Shown piece after piece: positions 1 through 11,084 of a stretch of 64,000 bases of DNA (the stretch's first letter is position 1; every line of letters starts with the position of its first letter). The notes beneath the pieces were generated by a model. It saw only the letters and a list, made by a program, of their open reading frames with translations, was not told the DNA's origin and did no database searches. Location of the stretch: NCBI GenBank assembly GCA_963995525.1, contig OZ023209.1, forward strand, positions 68,355,347 to 68,419,346, read 5' to 3'. The stretch is from Escarpia spicata. Lineage: Eukaryota > Annelida > Polychaeta > Sabellida > Siboglinidae. Made by a program: the position numbers and the translations under genes.

Positions 1-2478
1 TACCCGTCGTAGCAATATCCATCCCAGACACTTGGTCTAGTCTTCAGTTATGTAGCTTACCCGTCGTAGCCATATCCATCCCAGACACTTGGTCTAGTCT
101 TCAGTTACGTAGCTTACCCGTCCTAGTCATATCCATCCCAGACACTTGGTCTAGTCTTCAGTTATGTAGCTTACCCGTCGTAGCCATATCCATCCCAGAC
201 GCTTGGTCTAGTCTTCAGTTACGTAGCTTACCCGTCGTAGCCATATCCATCCCAGACACTTGGACTAGTCTTCAGTTACGTAGCTTACCCGTCGTAGCCA
301 TATGCATCCCAGACACTTGGTCTAGTCTTCAGTTACGTAGCTTACCGGTCGTAGCCATATGCATCCCAGACACTTGGTCTAGTCTTCAGTTCTGTAGCTT
401 ACCCGTCGTAGCCATATGCATCCCAGACACTTGGTCTAGTCTTCAGTTACGTAGCTTACCCGTCATAGCCATATGCATCCCAGACACTTGGTTTAGTCTT
501 CAGTTACGTAGCTTACCCGTCGTAACCATATCCATCCCAGACACTTGGTCTAGTCTTCAGTTACGTAGCTTACCCGTCATAGCCATATCCATCCCAGACA
601 CTTGGTCTAGTCTTCAGTTACGTAGCTTACCCGTCGTAGCCATATCCATCCCAGACACTTGGTCTAGTCTTCAGTTACGTAGCTTACCGGTCGTAGCCAT
701 ATGCATCCCAGACACTTGGTCTAGTCTTCAGTTCTGTAGCTTACCCGTCGTAGCCATATGCATCCCAGACACTTGGTCTAGTCTTCAGTTACGTAGCTTA
801 CCCGTCATAGCCATATGCATCCCAGACACTTGGTTTAGTCTTCAGTTACGTAGCTTACCCGTCGTAACCATATCCATCCCAGACACTTGGTCTAGTCTTC
901 AGTTACGTAGCTTACCCGTCATAGCCATATCCATCCCAGACACTTGGTCTAGTCTTCAGTTACGTAGCTTACCCGTCGTAGCCATATCCATCCCAGACAC
1001 TTGGTCTAGTCTTCAGTTACGTAACTTACCCGTCGTAGCCATATCCATCCCAGACACTTGGTCTAGTCTTCAGTTACGTAGCTTACCCGTCCTAGTCATA
1101 TCCATCCCAGACACTTGGTCTGGTCTTCAGTTACGTAGCTTACCCGTCCTAGTCATATCCATCCCAGACACTTGGTCTAGTCTTCAGTTACGTAGCTTAC
1201 CCGTCCTAGTCATATCCATCCCAGACACTTGGTCTAGTCTTCAGTTACGTAGCTTACCCGTCCTAGTCATATCCATCCCAGACACTTGGTCTAGTCTTCA
1301 GTTACGTAGCTTACCCGTCGTAGCCATATCCATCCCAGACACTTGGACTAGTCTTCAGTTACGTAGCTTACCCGTCGTAGCCATATGCATCCCAGACACT
1401 TGGTCTAGTCTTCAGTTACGTAGCTTACCCGTCGTAGCCATATGCATCCCAGACATTTGGTCTAGTCTTCAGTTACGTAGCTTACCCGTCGTAGCCATAT
1501 GCATCCCAGACACTTGGTCTAGTCTTCAGTTACGTAGCTTACCCGCCGTAGCCATATCCATCCCAGACACTTGGTCTAGTCTTCAGTTACGTAGCTTACC
1601 CGTCGTAGCCATATCCATCCCAGACACTTGGTCTAGTCTTCAGTTACGTAGCTTACCCGTCGTAGCCATATCCATCCCAGACGCTTGGTCTAGTCTTCAG
1701 TTACGTAGCTTACCCGTCCTAGTCATATCCATCCCAGACGCTTGGTCTAGTCTTCAGTTACATAGCTTACCCGTCCTAGTCATATCCATCCCAGACGCTT
1801 GGTCTAGTCTTCAGTTACGTAGCTTACCCGTCGTAGCCATATGCATCCCAGACATTTGGTCTAGTCTTCAGTTACGTAGCTTACCCGTCGTAGCCATATC
1901 CATCCCAGACGCTTGGTCTAGTTTTCAGTTACGTAGCTTACCCGTCGTAGCCATATCCATCCCAGATGCTTGGTCTAGTCTTCAGTTACGTAGCTTACCC
2001 GTCCTAGTCATATCCATCCCAGACGCTTGGTCTAGTCTTCAGTTACATAGCTTACCCGTCCTAGTCATATCCATCCCAGACACTTGGTCTAGTCTTCAGT
2101 TACGTAGCTTACCCGTCGTAGCCATATCCATCCCAGACGCTTGGTGTAGTCTTCAGTTATGTAGCTTAACCGTCGTAGCCATATCCATCCCAGACACTTG
2201 GTCTAGTCTTCAGTTATGTAGCTTAGCCGTCGTAGCCATATCCATCCCAGACACTTGGTCTAGTCTTCAGTTACGTAGCTTACTCGTCCTTGTCATATCC
2301 ATCCCAGACACTTCGTCTAGTCTTCAGTTATGTAGCTTACCCGACATAGCCATATCCATCCCAGACACTTGGTCTAATCTTCAGTTATATAGCTTACCCG
2401 TCATAGCCAGGTCCATCCTAGACACTGGATCTAGTCTTCAGTTATGTAGCATACCCGTCGTTATGCAGTTATGTAGCG
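1..2478. repeat. 57-bp minisatellite array, about 43 copies
   Basis: Head-to-tail units starting TACCCGTCGTAGCC and ending CAGTTACGTAGCT recur every 57 bp from the first base, so the array continues beyond the left edge. Copies differ at a few sites (GTAGCC or CTAGTC, ATATCC or ATATGC, CACTTGG or CGCTTGG), and the last six or so copies decay. The rare variant ACCGGTCG occurs at 344 and 686, exactly 342 bp or six units apart, and the neighbouring variants repeat in the same order, so a six-unit block was duplicated as a whole. Confidence 0.97.
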
Positions 2479-2553
2479 CCATATCAGAACAGAAGTTGAT
2501 TTATTTATCCAGACTGTACATCCAATAATAATATGACAAATTATAATTATATA

Positions 2554-2979
2554 GATCACACATCTATACTGACAATGTGTAGGATCACACATCTATACTG
2601 ACAGTGTGTAAGATCACACATCTATACCGATAGTGTGTAAGATCACACATCTATACCGACAGTGTGTACGATCACACATCTATACCGACAGTGCATAAGA
2701 CCATACATCTATATTGACAGCATGTAAGATCACACATCTATACTGACAATGTGTAGGATCACACATCTATACTGACAGTGTGTAAGATCACACATCTACA
2801 CTGACAGCGTGTAGGATCACACATCTATGCTGACAGCGTGTAAGATCACACATCTATACTGACAGTGTGTAAGATCACACATCTGTACTGACAGTGTGTA
2901 GGATCACACATCTACACTGACAGTGTGTAGGATCACACATCTATGCTGACAGTGTGTAAGATCACACATCTATACTGAT
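2554..2979. repeat. 29-bp minisatellite array, about 15 copies
   Basis: Units of the form GATCACACATCTATACTGAC followed by AGTGTGTAA repeat every 29 bp, with scattered substitutions. The sequence is unrelated to the 57-bp array that ends about 75 bp upstream. It lies in the presumed intron before the coiled-coil exon. Confidence 0.95.
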
Positions 2980-3425
2980 GCTAACTTTGGGACGTTGTAA
3001 GTTTATTTCCTCTGATGTCCACGTGCCTCTTTTTATGTTAATTCGCAGTGTTGTTTCACTGACCTCTGACCTACCACTTGGTGATGTATTTGAAAGACCA
3101 CAAAGGTATAGTAAATACTGTCTCTAACGTGTAGTCATCTGCACAATTCTCCATAGAATAATTTATTATTTAGAACAGCTGAACATTAAAAAGAAGAATC
3201 TATGTGAAATGATGAAAAGCATAATTTTGCAGCCATGTGATGAGAATTATAAAACAGGAGCATCTGGTCACAGTAGAACAGATTTTTGGGAAACAAGCAG
3301 AGATCTGCAAAAATTACGATTCTTGATGGTAAAGCAGCCTGGTATTTGGTGGCACACGACATGATTGCGAGAACTACAGGGCCAATGATCACCGGGTGAC
3401 ATTGATTATTGCTGACATGTTTTAG
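2980..3425 (+). other. unique intronic sequence upstream of the coiled-coil exon
   Basis: Single-copy, AT-rich sequence ending in a usable splice acceptor (GCTGACATGTTTTAG, last base 3425). I see no other exon in it that fits the reading frame of the downstream exon. Confidence 0.5.
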
Positions 3426-3593
3426 ATTGAGAATCTGGAGAGACAGAGGTCGAAGGTGGACCACAGTTCGAGTATGTCTGAGGAGAGAGTTGCAGCATTG
3501 GAGCTGCAGAATCAGTCCGCCCAGATTGAGATCAGTCAGCTGAAGCATGACAAGATGTTACTGGTCGACCACGTCTCAGAGCTGCAGAAGCAG
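3426..3593 (+). CDS. internal exon of a coiled-coil protein (penultimate exon)
   Basis: The 168-nt exon is 56 codons in phase 0 at both ends. It reads from IENLERQRSK through a heptad-patterned stretch (VAALELQNQ, IEISQLKHDK, HVSELQKQ) rich in Leu, Glu, Gln and Lys. This is a parallel coiled coil of the kind found in centrosomal, cytoskeletal or golgin proteins. The left boundary is an AG acceptor at 3424-3425. The right boundary is CAG followed by GCAAGT, the strict consensus of a GC-AG intron rather than the usual GT. Reading on without splicing gives a non-coiled hydrophobic tail and then a stop, which supports splicing. The next exon in the same phase is at 11232-11453 and continues the coiled coil. 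I cannot name the family from this fragment. The earlier exons lie left of the window or are not visible. Confidence 0.7.
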
Positions 3594-3599
3594 GCAAGT
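3594..3599 (+). promoter_or_regulatory. GC-type 5' splice site
   Basis: GCAAGT directly follows CAG at the end of the coiled-coil exon. GC donors normally compensate with an otherwise perfect AG|GCAAGT context, and that is what is seen. The best acceptor in phase is TGTCTTGCAG ending at 11231, which makes an intron of about 7.6 kb. Confidence 0.6.
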
Positions 3600-3629
3600 G
3601 TGGGGCACATGTTCTTAATCATTGTAATA

Positions 3630-3704
3630 CTAGTATACTTCTATGACATGTTGTGCCTCTGGGTTCTGGTTCTGGAGGTATTACATGTCATAGAAGTATA
3701 CTAG
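3630..3704. repeat. inverted repeat holding a reversed piece of the neighbouring monomer
   Basis: Arms at 3630-3651 and 3683-3704 are perfect 22-nt reverse complements. The 31-nt loop (3652-3682) is the reverse complement of the CCAGAACCAGAACCCAGAGG part of the 65-bp unit whose array starts at 3701. The left edge of the array is therefore a fold-back with one partial monomer in reverse orientation, 36 bp after the exon. Confidence 0.9.
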
Positions 3705-5605
3705 GTGGAGTCATGCAGTGCTTTCCTAATACCCCCAGAACCAGAACCCAGAGGCACTACCATCACTAGGTGGAGTCATGCAGTGCTTTCCTAATGCCCC
3801 CATAACCAGAACCCAGAGGCACTACCATCACTAGGTGGAGTCATGCAGTGCTTTCCTAATACCCCCAGAACCAGAACCCAGAGGCACAACCATCACTAGG
3901 TGGAGTCATGCAGTGCTTTCCTAATACCCCCAGAACCAGAACCCAGAGGCACTACCATCACTAGGTGGAGTCATGCAGTGCTTTCCTAATACCCCCAGAA
4001 CCAGAACCCAGAGGCACAACCACCACTAGGTGGAGTCATGCAGTGCTTTCCTAATACCCCCAGAACCAGAACCCAGAGGCACTACCATCACTAGGTGGAG
4101 TCATGCAGTGCTTTCCTAATACCCCCAGAACCCAGAGGCACAACCATCACTAGGTTAAATCATGCTGTGCTTTCCTAATACCCCCAGAACCAGAACCCAG
4201 AGGCACAACCATCACTAGGTGGAGTCATGCAGTGCTTTCCTAATACCCCCAGAACCAGAACCCAGAGGCACTACCATCACTAGGTGGAGTCATGCAGTGC
4301 TTTCCTAATACCCCCAGAACCAGAACCCAGAGGCACAACCACCACTAGGTGGAGTCATGCAGTGCTTTCCTAATACCCCCAGAACCAGAACCCAGAGGCA
4401 CAACCATCACTAGGTGGAGTCATGCAGTGCTTTCCTAATACCCCCAGAACCAGAACCCAGAGGCACAACCATCACTAGGTGGAGTCATGCAGTGCTTTCC
4501 TAATACCCCCAGAACCAGAACCCAGAGGCACAACCATCACTAGGTGGAGTCATGCAGTGCTTTCCTAATACCCCCAGAACCAGAACCCAGAGGCACAACC
4601 ACCACTAGGTGGAGTCATGCAGTGCTTTCCTAATACCCCCAGAACCAGAACCCAGAGGCACTACCATCACTAGGTGGAGTCATGCAGTGCTTTCCTAATA
4701 CCCCCAGAACCAGAACCCAGAGGCACAACCACCACTAGGTGGAGTCATGCAGTGCTTTCCTAATACCCCCAGAACCAGAACCCAGAGGCACAACCATCAC
4801 TAGGTGGAGTCATGCAGTGCTTTCCTAATACCCCCAGAACCAGAACCCAGAGGCACAACCATCACTAGGTGGAGTCATGCAGTGCTTTCCTAATACCCCC
4901 AGAACCAGAACCCAGAGGCACAACCATCACTAGGTGGAGTCATGCAGTGCTTTCCTAATACCCCCAGAACCAGAACCCAGAGGCACAACCACCACTAGGT
5001 GGAGTCATGCAGTGCTTTCCTAATACCCCCAGAACCAGAACCCAGAGGCACAACCATCACTAGGTGGAGTCATGCAGTGCTTTCCTAATACCCCCAGAAC
5101 CAGAACCCAGAGGCACTACCATCACTAGGTGGAGTCATGCAGTGCTTTCCTAATACCTCCAGAACCAGAACCCAGAGGCACAACCATCACTAGGTGGAGT
5201 CATGCAGTGCTTTCCTAATACCCCCAGAACCAGAACCCAGAGGCACTACCATCACTAGGTGGAGTCATGCAGTGCTTTCCTAATACCCCCAGAACCAGAA
5301 CCCAGAGGCACTACCATCACTAGGTGGAGTCATGCAGTGCTTTCCTAATACCTCCAGAACCAGAACCCAGAGGCACTACCATCACTAGGTGGAGTCATGC
5401 AGTGCTTTCCTAATACCCCCAGAACCAGAACCCAGAGGCACTACCATCACTAGGTGGAGTCATGCAGTGCTTTCCTAATACCCCCAGAACCAGAACCCAG
5501 AGGCACTACCATCACTAGGTGGAGTCATGCAGTGCTTTCCTAATACCCCCAGAACCAGAACCCAGAGGCACTACCATCACTAGGTGGAGTCATGCAGTGC
5601 TTTCC
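3701..5605. repeat. 65-bp minisatellite array, about 29 copies
   Basis: Units beginning CTAGGTGGAGTCATGCAGTG and ending GAGGCACAACCATCA recur every 65 bp. Variation is limited to ACAACCATC, ACAACCACC or ACTACCATC and CCCCC or CCTCC. One copy near 4125 lacks six bases. The array lies in the large intron of the coiled-coil gene. Confidence 0.97.
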
Positions 5606-5979
5606 TTCCACTAAGTCGGTGAGTTTCATTGAACCAGGTTTGAGAGCTACAGAAGCCGGGAGCACTGGGACACTTGGTCCTCCACCCTCATCCCTTGTAC
5701 ACGAGTCAGGTTCAGCTCCTGCTCTTGGTCTTGCTCACTTCACTTCTACTGCTGTTTGTCAGTACTTGTAATTGTACTAGTTTTTTTAAATGACGTACTT
5801 GTTCTTGGTCAGTTGTTCTTGCCAAAATATGAAGTATGTTTCAAGTACTTAACTTGAGTATATATAAATATAATAAAATAATACTTCTCTGCTGTTTGGT
5901 AACATTGAATACCCATCATGATTGTATCTACAATTAATATTACATGTCCTTGAATGTTGGATGATCCGGTTTCTTGGTT
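5606..5979. other. unique intronic sequence
   Basis: Single-copy, AT-rich DNA between the 65-bp array and the Penelope-like element. No coding or RNA signal was recognised. Confidence 0.4.
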
Positions 5980-6106
5980 GTATTAATATCACATCATTTC
6001 CTCACAAGAAACTTTTTTCTTCTTTTGAATATTTTGACTGCTTCTCGCAGTCTTCGTCAGCAGAATGACATTACGGGTGTGTCACATGACAGTGGTCATG
6101 TGACAC
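5980..6106. repeat. left inverted terminal repeat of the PLE
   Basis: The sequence is the reverse complement of 9805-9944, with a few mismatches and short indels at the outer end. Its inner part (6079-6106) is a perfect 12-bp stem, GTGTCACATGAC / GTCATGTGACAC, with a 4-nt loop. Next to it, on the minus strand at about 6031-6062, is a CTGACGA element followed by a GACTGC/GCAGTC hairpin. That arrangement resembles the core and stem II of a hammerhead ribozyme, but the following GAAA is mutated to AAAA here. Confidence 0.85.
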
Positions 6107-6109
6107 ATG

Positions 6110-6829
6110 CTGAAGGAGACTGTAAAGAAGATTGAAGTGTAGGAAGTTCCACCAGGAAGAAAAATTGTGTCATTTGATGTGACAGCCCTGTTCATTAGTA
6201 TCCCAGTGACAGAGGCAGTATCGATGATCAAGGACCGATTAAACCAGGACACAACACTGAAAGACAGATGTGAACTATCAATAAATAAGATCATCACATT
6301 GTTAGAAATCTCTCTGAATACCGCATACTTCAGTTACGAAGGGGTGTTCTACAAACAGAAGAAGGGAGCAGTCATGGGGTCACCGGTATCCCTGATAAGG
6401 CAAACGTATACAGTGTTACAAGAGAGTGAAATAGAACGATTCACAAACCATCTGAACTCAGTGGATGAGAACATCAAGTTCACTGTAGAAGCGGAACAGG
6501 CCAGTATGCTAGCCTTCCTGGACACGTGTATATGTCTGAACAAACCATGGATGTTTAACATCACTAAACCAAGAGACAGAAGGAGAACAACATCACAGAA
6601 ACCAGTAGAAGACAACACGCCACCTATCAGGCCTTCCCTACATCAGTAAACTGTCAGAACAATTGGCAAAGATGTTTTTCAAGTCCTGTGACATACCAGT
6701 GTACCACAAACCTATCAACAACATCTTGAGGTCACCACTGGTGCACGCGAAGGACAGGACGTAAAAGGCAGCAAAGTGTGGCAATGCCCAGAATGTGACC
6801 AGCACTACAACAGTTAGAGCACTTGGCAC
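6110..6829 (+). pseudogene. PLE reverse transcriptase remnant, interrupted
   Basis: From 6110 the frame reads a PLE-like segment with one stop (TAG at 6140-6142), then VPPGRKIVSFDVTALF, the first catalytic Asp motif of Penelope RT. It continues through NTAYFSYEGVFYKQKKGA and VMGSPVS, the conserved PLE G-AMGSPVSP box. The next residues should lead to YxDD. Instead the frame jumps to a segment normally found after it (ESEIERFTNHLNSVDENIKF and LAFLDT), so the catalytic aspartates are deleted. After 6630 homology continues in another frame (GLPYISKLSEQLAKMF, PVYHKPINNILRSPLVHAKD), the connector before the GIY-YIG region, ending at a stop. The last recognisable stretch, ALGTRMKEQH, leads directly into the 50-bp array. 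This is non-functional, since key catalytic residues are absent. Confidence 0.85.
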
Positions 6830-6840
6830 AAGAATGAAAG

Positions 6841-9640
6841 AACAGCACTGCTGTCATGTCACCAACCCCTATCAGCCATAAGTGAACATAAACAGCACTG
6901 CTGTCATGTCACCAACCCCTATCAGCCATAAGTGAACATAAACAGCACTGCTGTCATGTCACCAACCCCTATCAGCCATAAGTGAACAAAAACAGCACTG
7001 CTGTCATGTCACCAACCCCTATCAGCCAAAAGTGAACATAAACAGCACTGCTGTCATGTCACCAACCCCTATCAGCCATAAGTGAACATAAACAGCACTG
7101 CTGTCATGTCACCAACCCATATCAGCCATAAGTGAACATAAACAGCGCTGCTGTCATGTCACCAACCCCTATCAGCCATAAGTGAACATAAACAGCGCTG
7201 CTGTCATGTCACCAACCCCTATCAGCCATAAGTGAACATAAACAGCGCTGCTGTCATGTCACCAACCCATATCAGCCAAAAGTGAACATAAACAGCACTG
7301 CTGTCATGTCACCAACCCCTATCAGCCATAAGTGAACATAAACAGCGCTGCTGTCATGTCACCAACCCCTATCAGCCATAAGTGAACATAAACAGCGCTG
7401 CTGTCATGTCACCAACCCATATCAGCCAAAAGTGAACATAAACAGCACTGCTGTCATGTCACCAACCCATATCAGCCAAAAGTGAACATAAACAGCACTG
7501 CTGTCATGTCACCAACCCCTATCAGCCATAAGTGAACATAAACAGCGCTGCTGTCATGTCACCAACCCCTATCAGCCATAAGTGAACATAAACAGCGCTG
7601 CTGTCATGTCACCAACCCCTATCAGCCAAAAGTGAACATAAACAGCACTGCTGTCATGTCACCAACCCCTATCAGCCATAAGTGAACATAAACAGCGCTG
7701 CTGTCATGTCACCAACCCCTATCAGCCATAAGTGAACATAAACAGCGCTGCTGTCATGTCACCAACCCCTATCAGCCATAAGTGAACATAAACAGCGCTG
7801 CTGTCATGTCACCAACCCCTATCAGCCATAAGTGAACATAAACAGCACTGCTGTCATGTCACCAACCCCTATCAGCCATAAGTGAACATAAACAGCGCTG
7901 CTGTCATGTCACCAACCCCTATCAGCCATAAGTGAACATAAACAGCGCTGCTGTCATGTCACCAACCCCTATCAGCCATAAGTGAACATAAACAGCGCTG
8001 CTGTCATGTCACCAACCCCTATCAGCCATAAGTGAACATAAACAGCGCTGCTGTCATGTCACCAACCCATATCAGCCAAAAGTGAACATAAACAGCGCTG
8101 CTGTCATGTCACCAACCCCTATCAGCCATAAGTGAACATAAACAGCGCTGCTGTCATGTCACCAACCCCTATCAGCCATAAGTGAACATAAACAGCGCTG
8201 CTGTCATGTCACCAACCCATATCAGCCAAAAGTGAACATAAACAGCACTGCTGTCATGTCACCAACCCATATCAGCCAAAAGTGAACATAAACAGCGCTG
8301 CTGTCATGTCACCAACCCCTATCAGCCATAAGTGAACATAAACAGCGCTGCTGTCATGTCACCAACCCCTATCAGCCATAAGTGAACATAAACAGCGCTG
8401 CTGTCATGTCACCAACCCATATCAGCCAAAAGTGAACATAAACAGCACTGCTGTCATGTCACCAACCCCTATCAGCCATAAGTGAACATAAACAGCGCTG
8501 CTGTCATGTCACCAACCCCTATCAGCCATAAGTGAACATAAACAGCGCTGCTGTCATGTCACCAACCCCTATCAGCCATAAGTGAACATAAACAGCACTG
8601 CTGTCATGTCACCAACCCATATCAGCCAAAAGTGAACATAAACAGCACTGCTGTCATGTCACCAACCCCTATCAGCCATAAGTGAACATAAACAGCGCTG
8701 CTGTCATGTCACCAACCCCTATCAGCCATAAGTGAACATAGACAGCGCTGCTGTCATGTCACCAACCCATATCAGCCAAAAGTGAACATAAACAGCACTG
8801 CTGTCATGTCACCAACCCATATCAGCCAAAAGTGAACATAAACAGCACTGCTGTCATGTCACCAACCCCTATCAGCCATAAGTGAACATAAACAGCGCTG
8901 CTGTCATGTCACCAACCCCTATCAGCCATAAGTGAACATAAACAGCGCTGCTGTCATGTCACCAACCCCTATCAGCCATAAGTGAACATAAACAGCGCTG
9001 CTGTCATGTCACCAACCCCTATCAGCCAAAAGTGAACATAAACAGCACTGCTGTCATGTCACCAACCCCTATCAGCCATAAGTGAACATAAACAGCGCTG
9101 CTGTCATGTCACCAACCCCTATCAGCCATAAGTGAACATAAAGAGCGCTGCTGTCATGTCACCAACCCATATCAGCCAAAAGTGAACATAAACAGCACTG
9201 CTGTCATGTCACCAACCCCTATCAGCCATAAGTGAACATAAACAGCGGTGCTGTCATGTCACCAACCCCTATCAGCCATAAGTGAACATAAACAGCGCTG
9301 CTGTCATGTCACCAACCCCTATCAGCCATAAGTGAACATAAACAGCGCTGCTGTCATGTCACCAACCCATATCAGCCAAAAGTGAACATAAACAGCACTG
9401 CTGTCATGTCACCAACCCCTATCAGCCATAAGTGAACATAAACAGCGCTGCTGTCATGTCACCAACCCATATCAGCCAAAAGTGAACATAAACAGCGCTG
9501 CTGTCATGTCACCAACCCATATCAGCCAAAAGTGAACATAAACAGCACTGCTGTCATGTCACCAACCCCTATCAGCCATAAGTGAACATAAACAGCGCTG
9601 CTGTCATGTCACCAACCCCTATCAGCCAAAAGTGAACATA
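6841..9640. repeat. 50-bp minisatellite, exactly 56 copies, grown from PLE coding sequence
   Basis: The unit, AACAGCACTGCTGTCATGTC followed by ACCAACCCCTATCAGCCATA and AGTGAACATA, repeats with no length change from 6841 to 9640, which is 56 x 50 bp. Only a few sites vary: CACT or CGCT, CCCT or CCAT, and CATA or CAAA. CCAT is nearly always linked to CAAA, which shows that multi-unit blocks were copied. The unit itself is PLE sequence: left of it the frame reads ...RMKEQH into CACTGCTGTCATGTC, and right of it the last unit continues as (I/K)SEHKLSTGHQCPL, the usual PLE endonuclease tail. Confidence 0.95.
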
Positions 9641-9840
9641 AACTGAGCACAGGCCATCAGTGTCCATTGAAAGACGTCACAATGTTAGACCATGAGGAGA
9701 ACTGGCACCGACGAAAGATAAAGGAGGCAATCAACATCCACAGAGGAAAACCTACATTGAATCGCGAGGTTGGTCAGGGGCTTATAGCAGTCTTTCGCCA
9801 GCTTGTGTCACATGACAGTAGTCATGTGACACCCCCGTAA
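9628..9840 (+). pseudogene. C-terminal tail of the PLE endonuclease region
   Basis: The frame from the last 50-bp unit reads SEHKLSTGHQCPLKDVTML, then an ENWHRRKIKEAINIH box and GKPTLNRE, ending at TAA 9838-9840. This matches the familiar end of PLE GIY-YIG proteins (SEH-x-TGH, W-x-RK-x-KEA-x-I, P-x-LNR). It shares its final codons with the right terminal repeat. The GIY-YIG catalytic part itself is not visible and was lost or replaced by the array. Confidence 0.8.
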
Positions 9841-9944
9841 GGTCATTCTGCCAATGAAGACTGCAAGAAGCAGTCGAAATATTCAAAAGAAGAGAAAAAG
9901 TTTATTGTGAGGTAATTATGTCAAATGATATTACATATATTTTT
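9805..9944. repeat. right inverted terminal repeat of the PLE
   Basis: Inverted copy of 5980-6106. The 12-bp stem hairpin GTGTCACATGAC/GTCATGTGACAC with loop AGTA lies at 9805-9832. At 9851-9879 the plus strand has CCAATGA, a GACTGC-AAGAA-GCAGTC hairpin and GAAA, a hammerhead-like core whose first box is degraded. In the left repeat the first box (CTGACGA) is better preserved and the second is not. Confidence 0.85.
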
Positions 9945-10099
9945 AATAGTTAATAAGAAGTCCCTGTTAATAATTGGCACATGATTAATATTAGTGTTGA
10001 TCTTTATAACTGAAATGTATTTGTACTTGACCTAACATACTTAGAATTTTATTTGGTCAGTTTATGTTTTGAAGTACTTCATCAAATATACTTAACCAC

Positions 10100-10960
10100 A
10101 ACCCTGCTCCTCGCCTGAGCTGGGTCCAATTACACACAATCAAATCAATTACAGTTACTTTTCATTTGTCATTTCGGTTACAATTACACTTCTACGATTT
10201 TCAGATCAATTACAGTTACACCACTTAGTTTTGAATTACAGGAATAGCAGGGTCGAACGAGTCAATCACGAAGTAGAATTTATTGAAAAACAAATGTCCT
10301 CAATGAAATTAATAAAAATCATGAAAACTAACAAATTAATTTGGATTTGAAGTCAATAAATGATGTGCAGAGATAATTTTATATAAAGAAATAAAACGTT
10401 TTTTTGCACATTTTTGACATTGAAGCCATAAAGGCATTGCTTCAAGGGGCCTTCTTTCCTGGTCAGAAAACTGTAGTTCATAACCACAGTTGCAAGTAAT
10501 TTAACAACAAGCCAGGAGATCCATAGTAAATTAAAATGCCTTTGTTGCTCTCAGTGCTAACAGTAACTGCTAGAATCTTCTTCTGAGGAAGTACTGTGAC
10601 TCAGACAGCTTCTTCAGTAGCCAACTTTCAGTAGCACCTTGGCTCTGGGTAAAGAACAAAGGGGGTATTGACCTGTGAATAGTGATGGGTGCTAATCCAC
10701 CCTGTGAGCAACCAGTAGTCTTGGATACTGCCAGCTGTATAGGTTCTTCATTAATCAGCAGTGTCAGGTGAATGACACATTGGGATCACAACTTAGTTAT
10801 TGAGTATTCTGTGTGGTTTATTATTTTGAAGACTGAAAACCGCTGTTTTAATGTTTTTTTTAGATAAAATGTGTGTTGTTAGAAAACTGTTTAATTGATT
10901 TTAATGATGTAATTGTTTCAGTTACAGGATAGTGTCAAAACCAGAATCAATTACAATTAC
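10100..10960. mobile_element. possible degraded DNA-transposon remnant flanked by ATTACA-rich segments
   Basis: At 10118-10245 the words AATTACA, AGTTACA and AATTACACT recur many times, and similar ATTACAATTACA words reappear at 10918-10962. Short sub-terminal motifs clustered at both ends of an otherwise unique 700-bp core are typical of non-autonomous hAT-like elements. I see no clean terminal inverted repeat, target duplication or transposase, so this remains a guess. Confidence 0.25.
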
Positions 10961-11084
10961 AATATTTGTCTGTTCTGCTCCCCACCCCGTTTCCAAGTAA
11001 ATATTTGTCTGTTCTGCTCCCCACCCCCTGTTTCTAAGTAAATATTTGTCTGTTCTGCTCCCCACCCCCTGTTTCTAAGTAAAT
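10961..11084. repeat. three tandem copies of a 39-41-bp unit
   Basis: AATATTTGTCTGTTCTGCTC followed by CCCACCCCCTGTTTCTAAGT starts at 10961, 11000 and 11041. The unit begins exactly where the ATTACA-rich segment ends. Confidence 0.9.

Larger units (their letters stand above)
5980..9944 (+). mobile_element. decayed Penelope-like element (PLE) with inverted terminal repeats
   Basis: About 125-140 bp at each end are inverted copies of one another (5980-6106 and 9805-9944). Between them lie reverse-transcriptase motifs of the Penelope family, then PLE linker motifs, a 2.8 kb minisatellite, and the C-terminal end of the PLE endonuclease region. The element is 5'-truncated, starting just before the RT finger/palm region. 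It has lost the catalytic YxDD segment and carries stops and frameshifts, so it is dead. PLEs are retroelements with an RT related to telomerase and often a GIY-YIG endonuclease, and terminal repeats in direct or inverted orientation are known for the family. The insertion sits in the long intron of the coiled-coil gene, in the same orientation as the gene. Confidence 0.85.

Noticed and set aside
3050..3106. A 57-nt exon candidate with AATTCGCAG acceptor and CAAAG|GTATAG donor upstream of the coiled-coil exon
   Set aside because: Its only open phase would force the next exon into a frame with stops; it does not match the coiled-coil frame.
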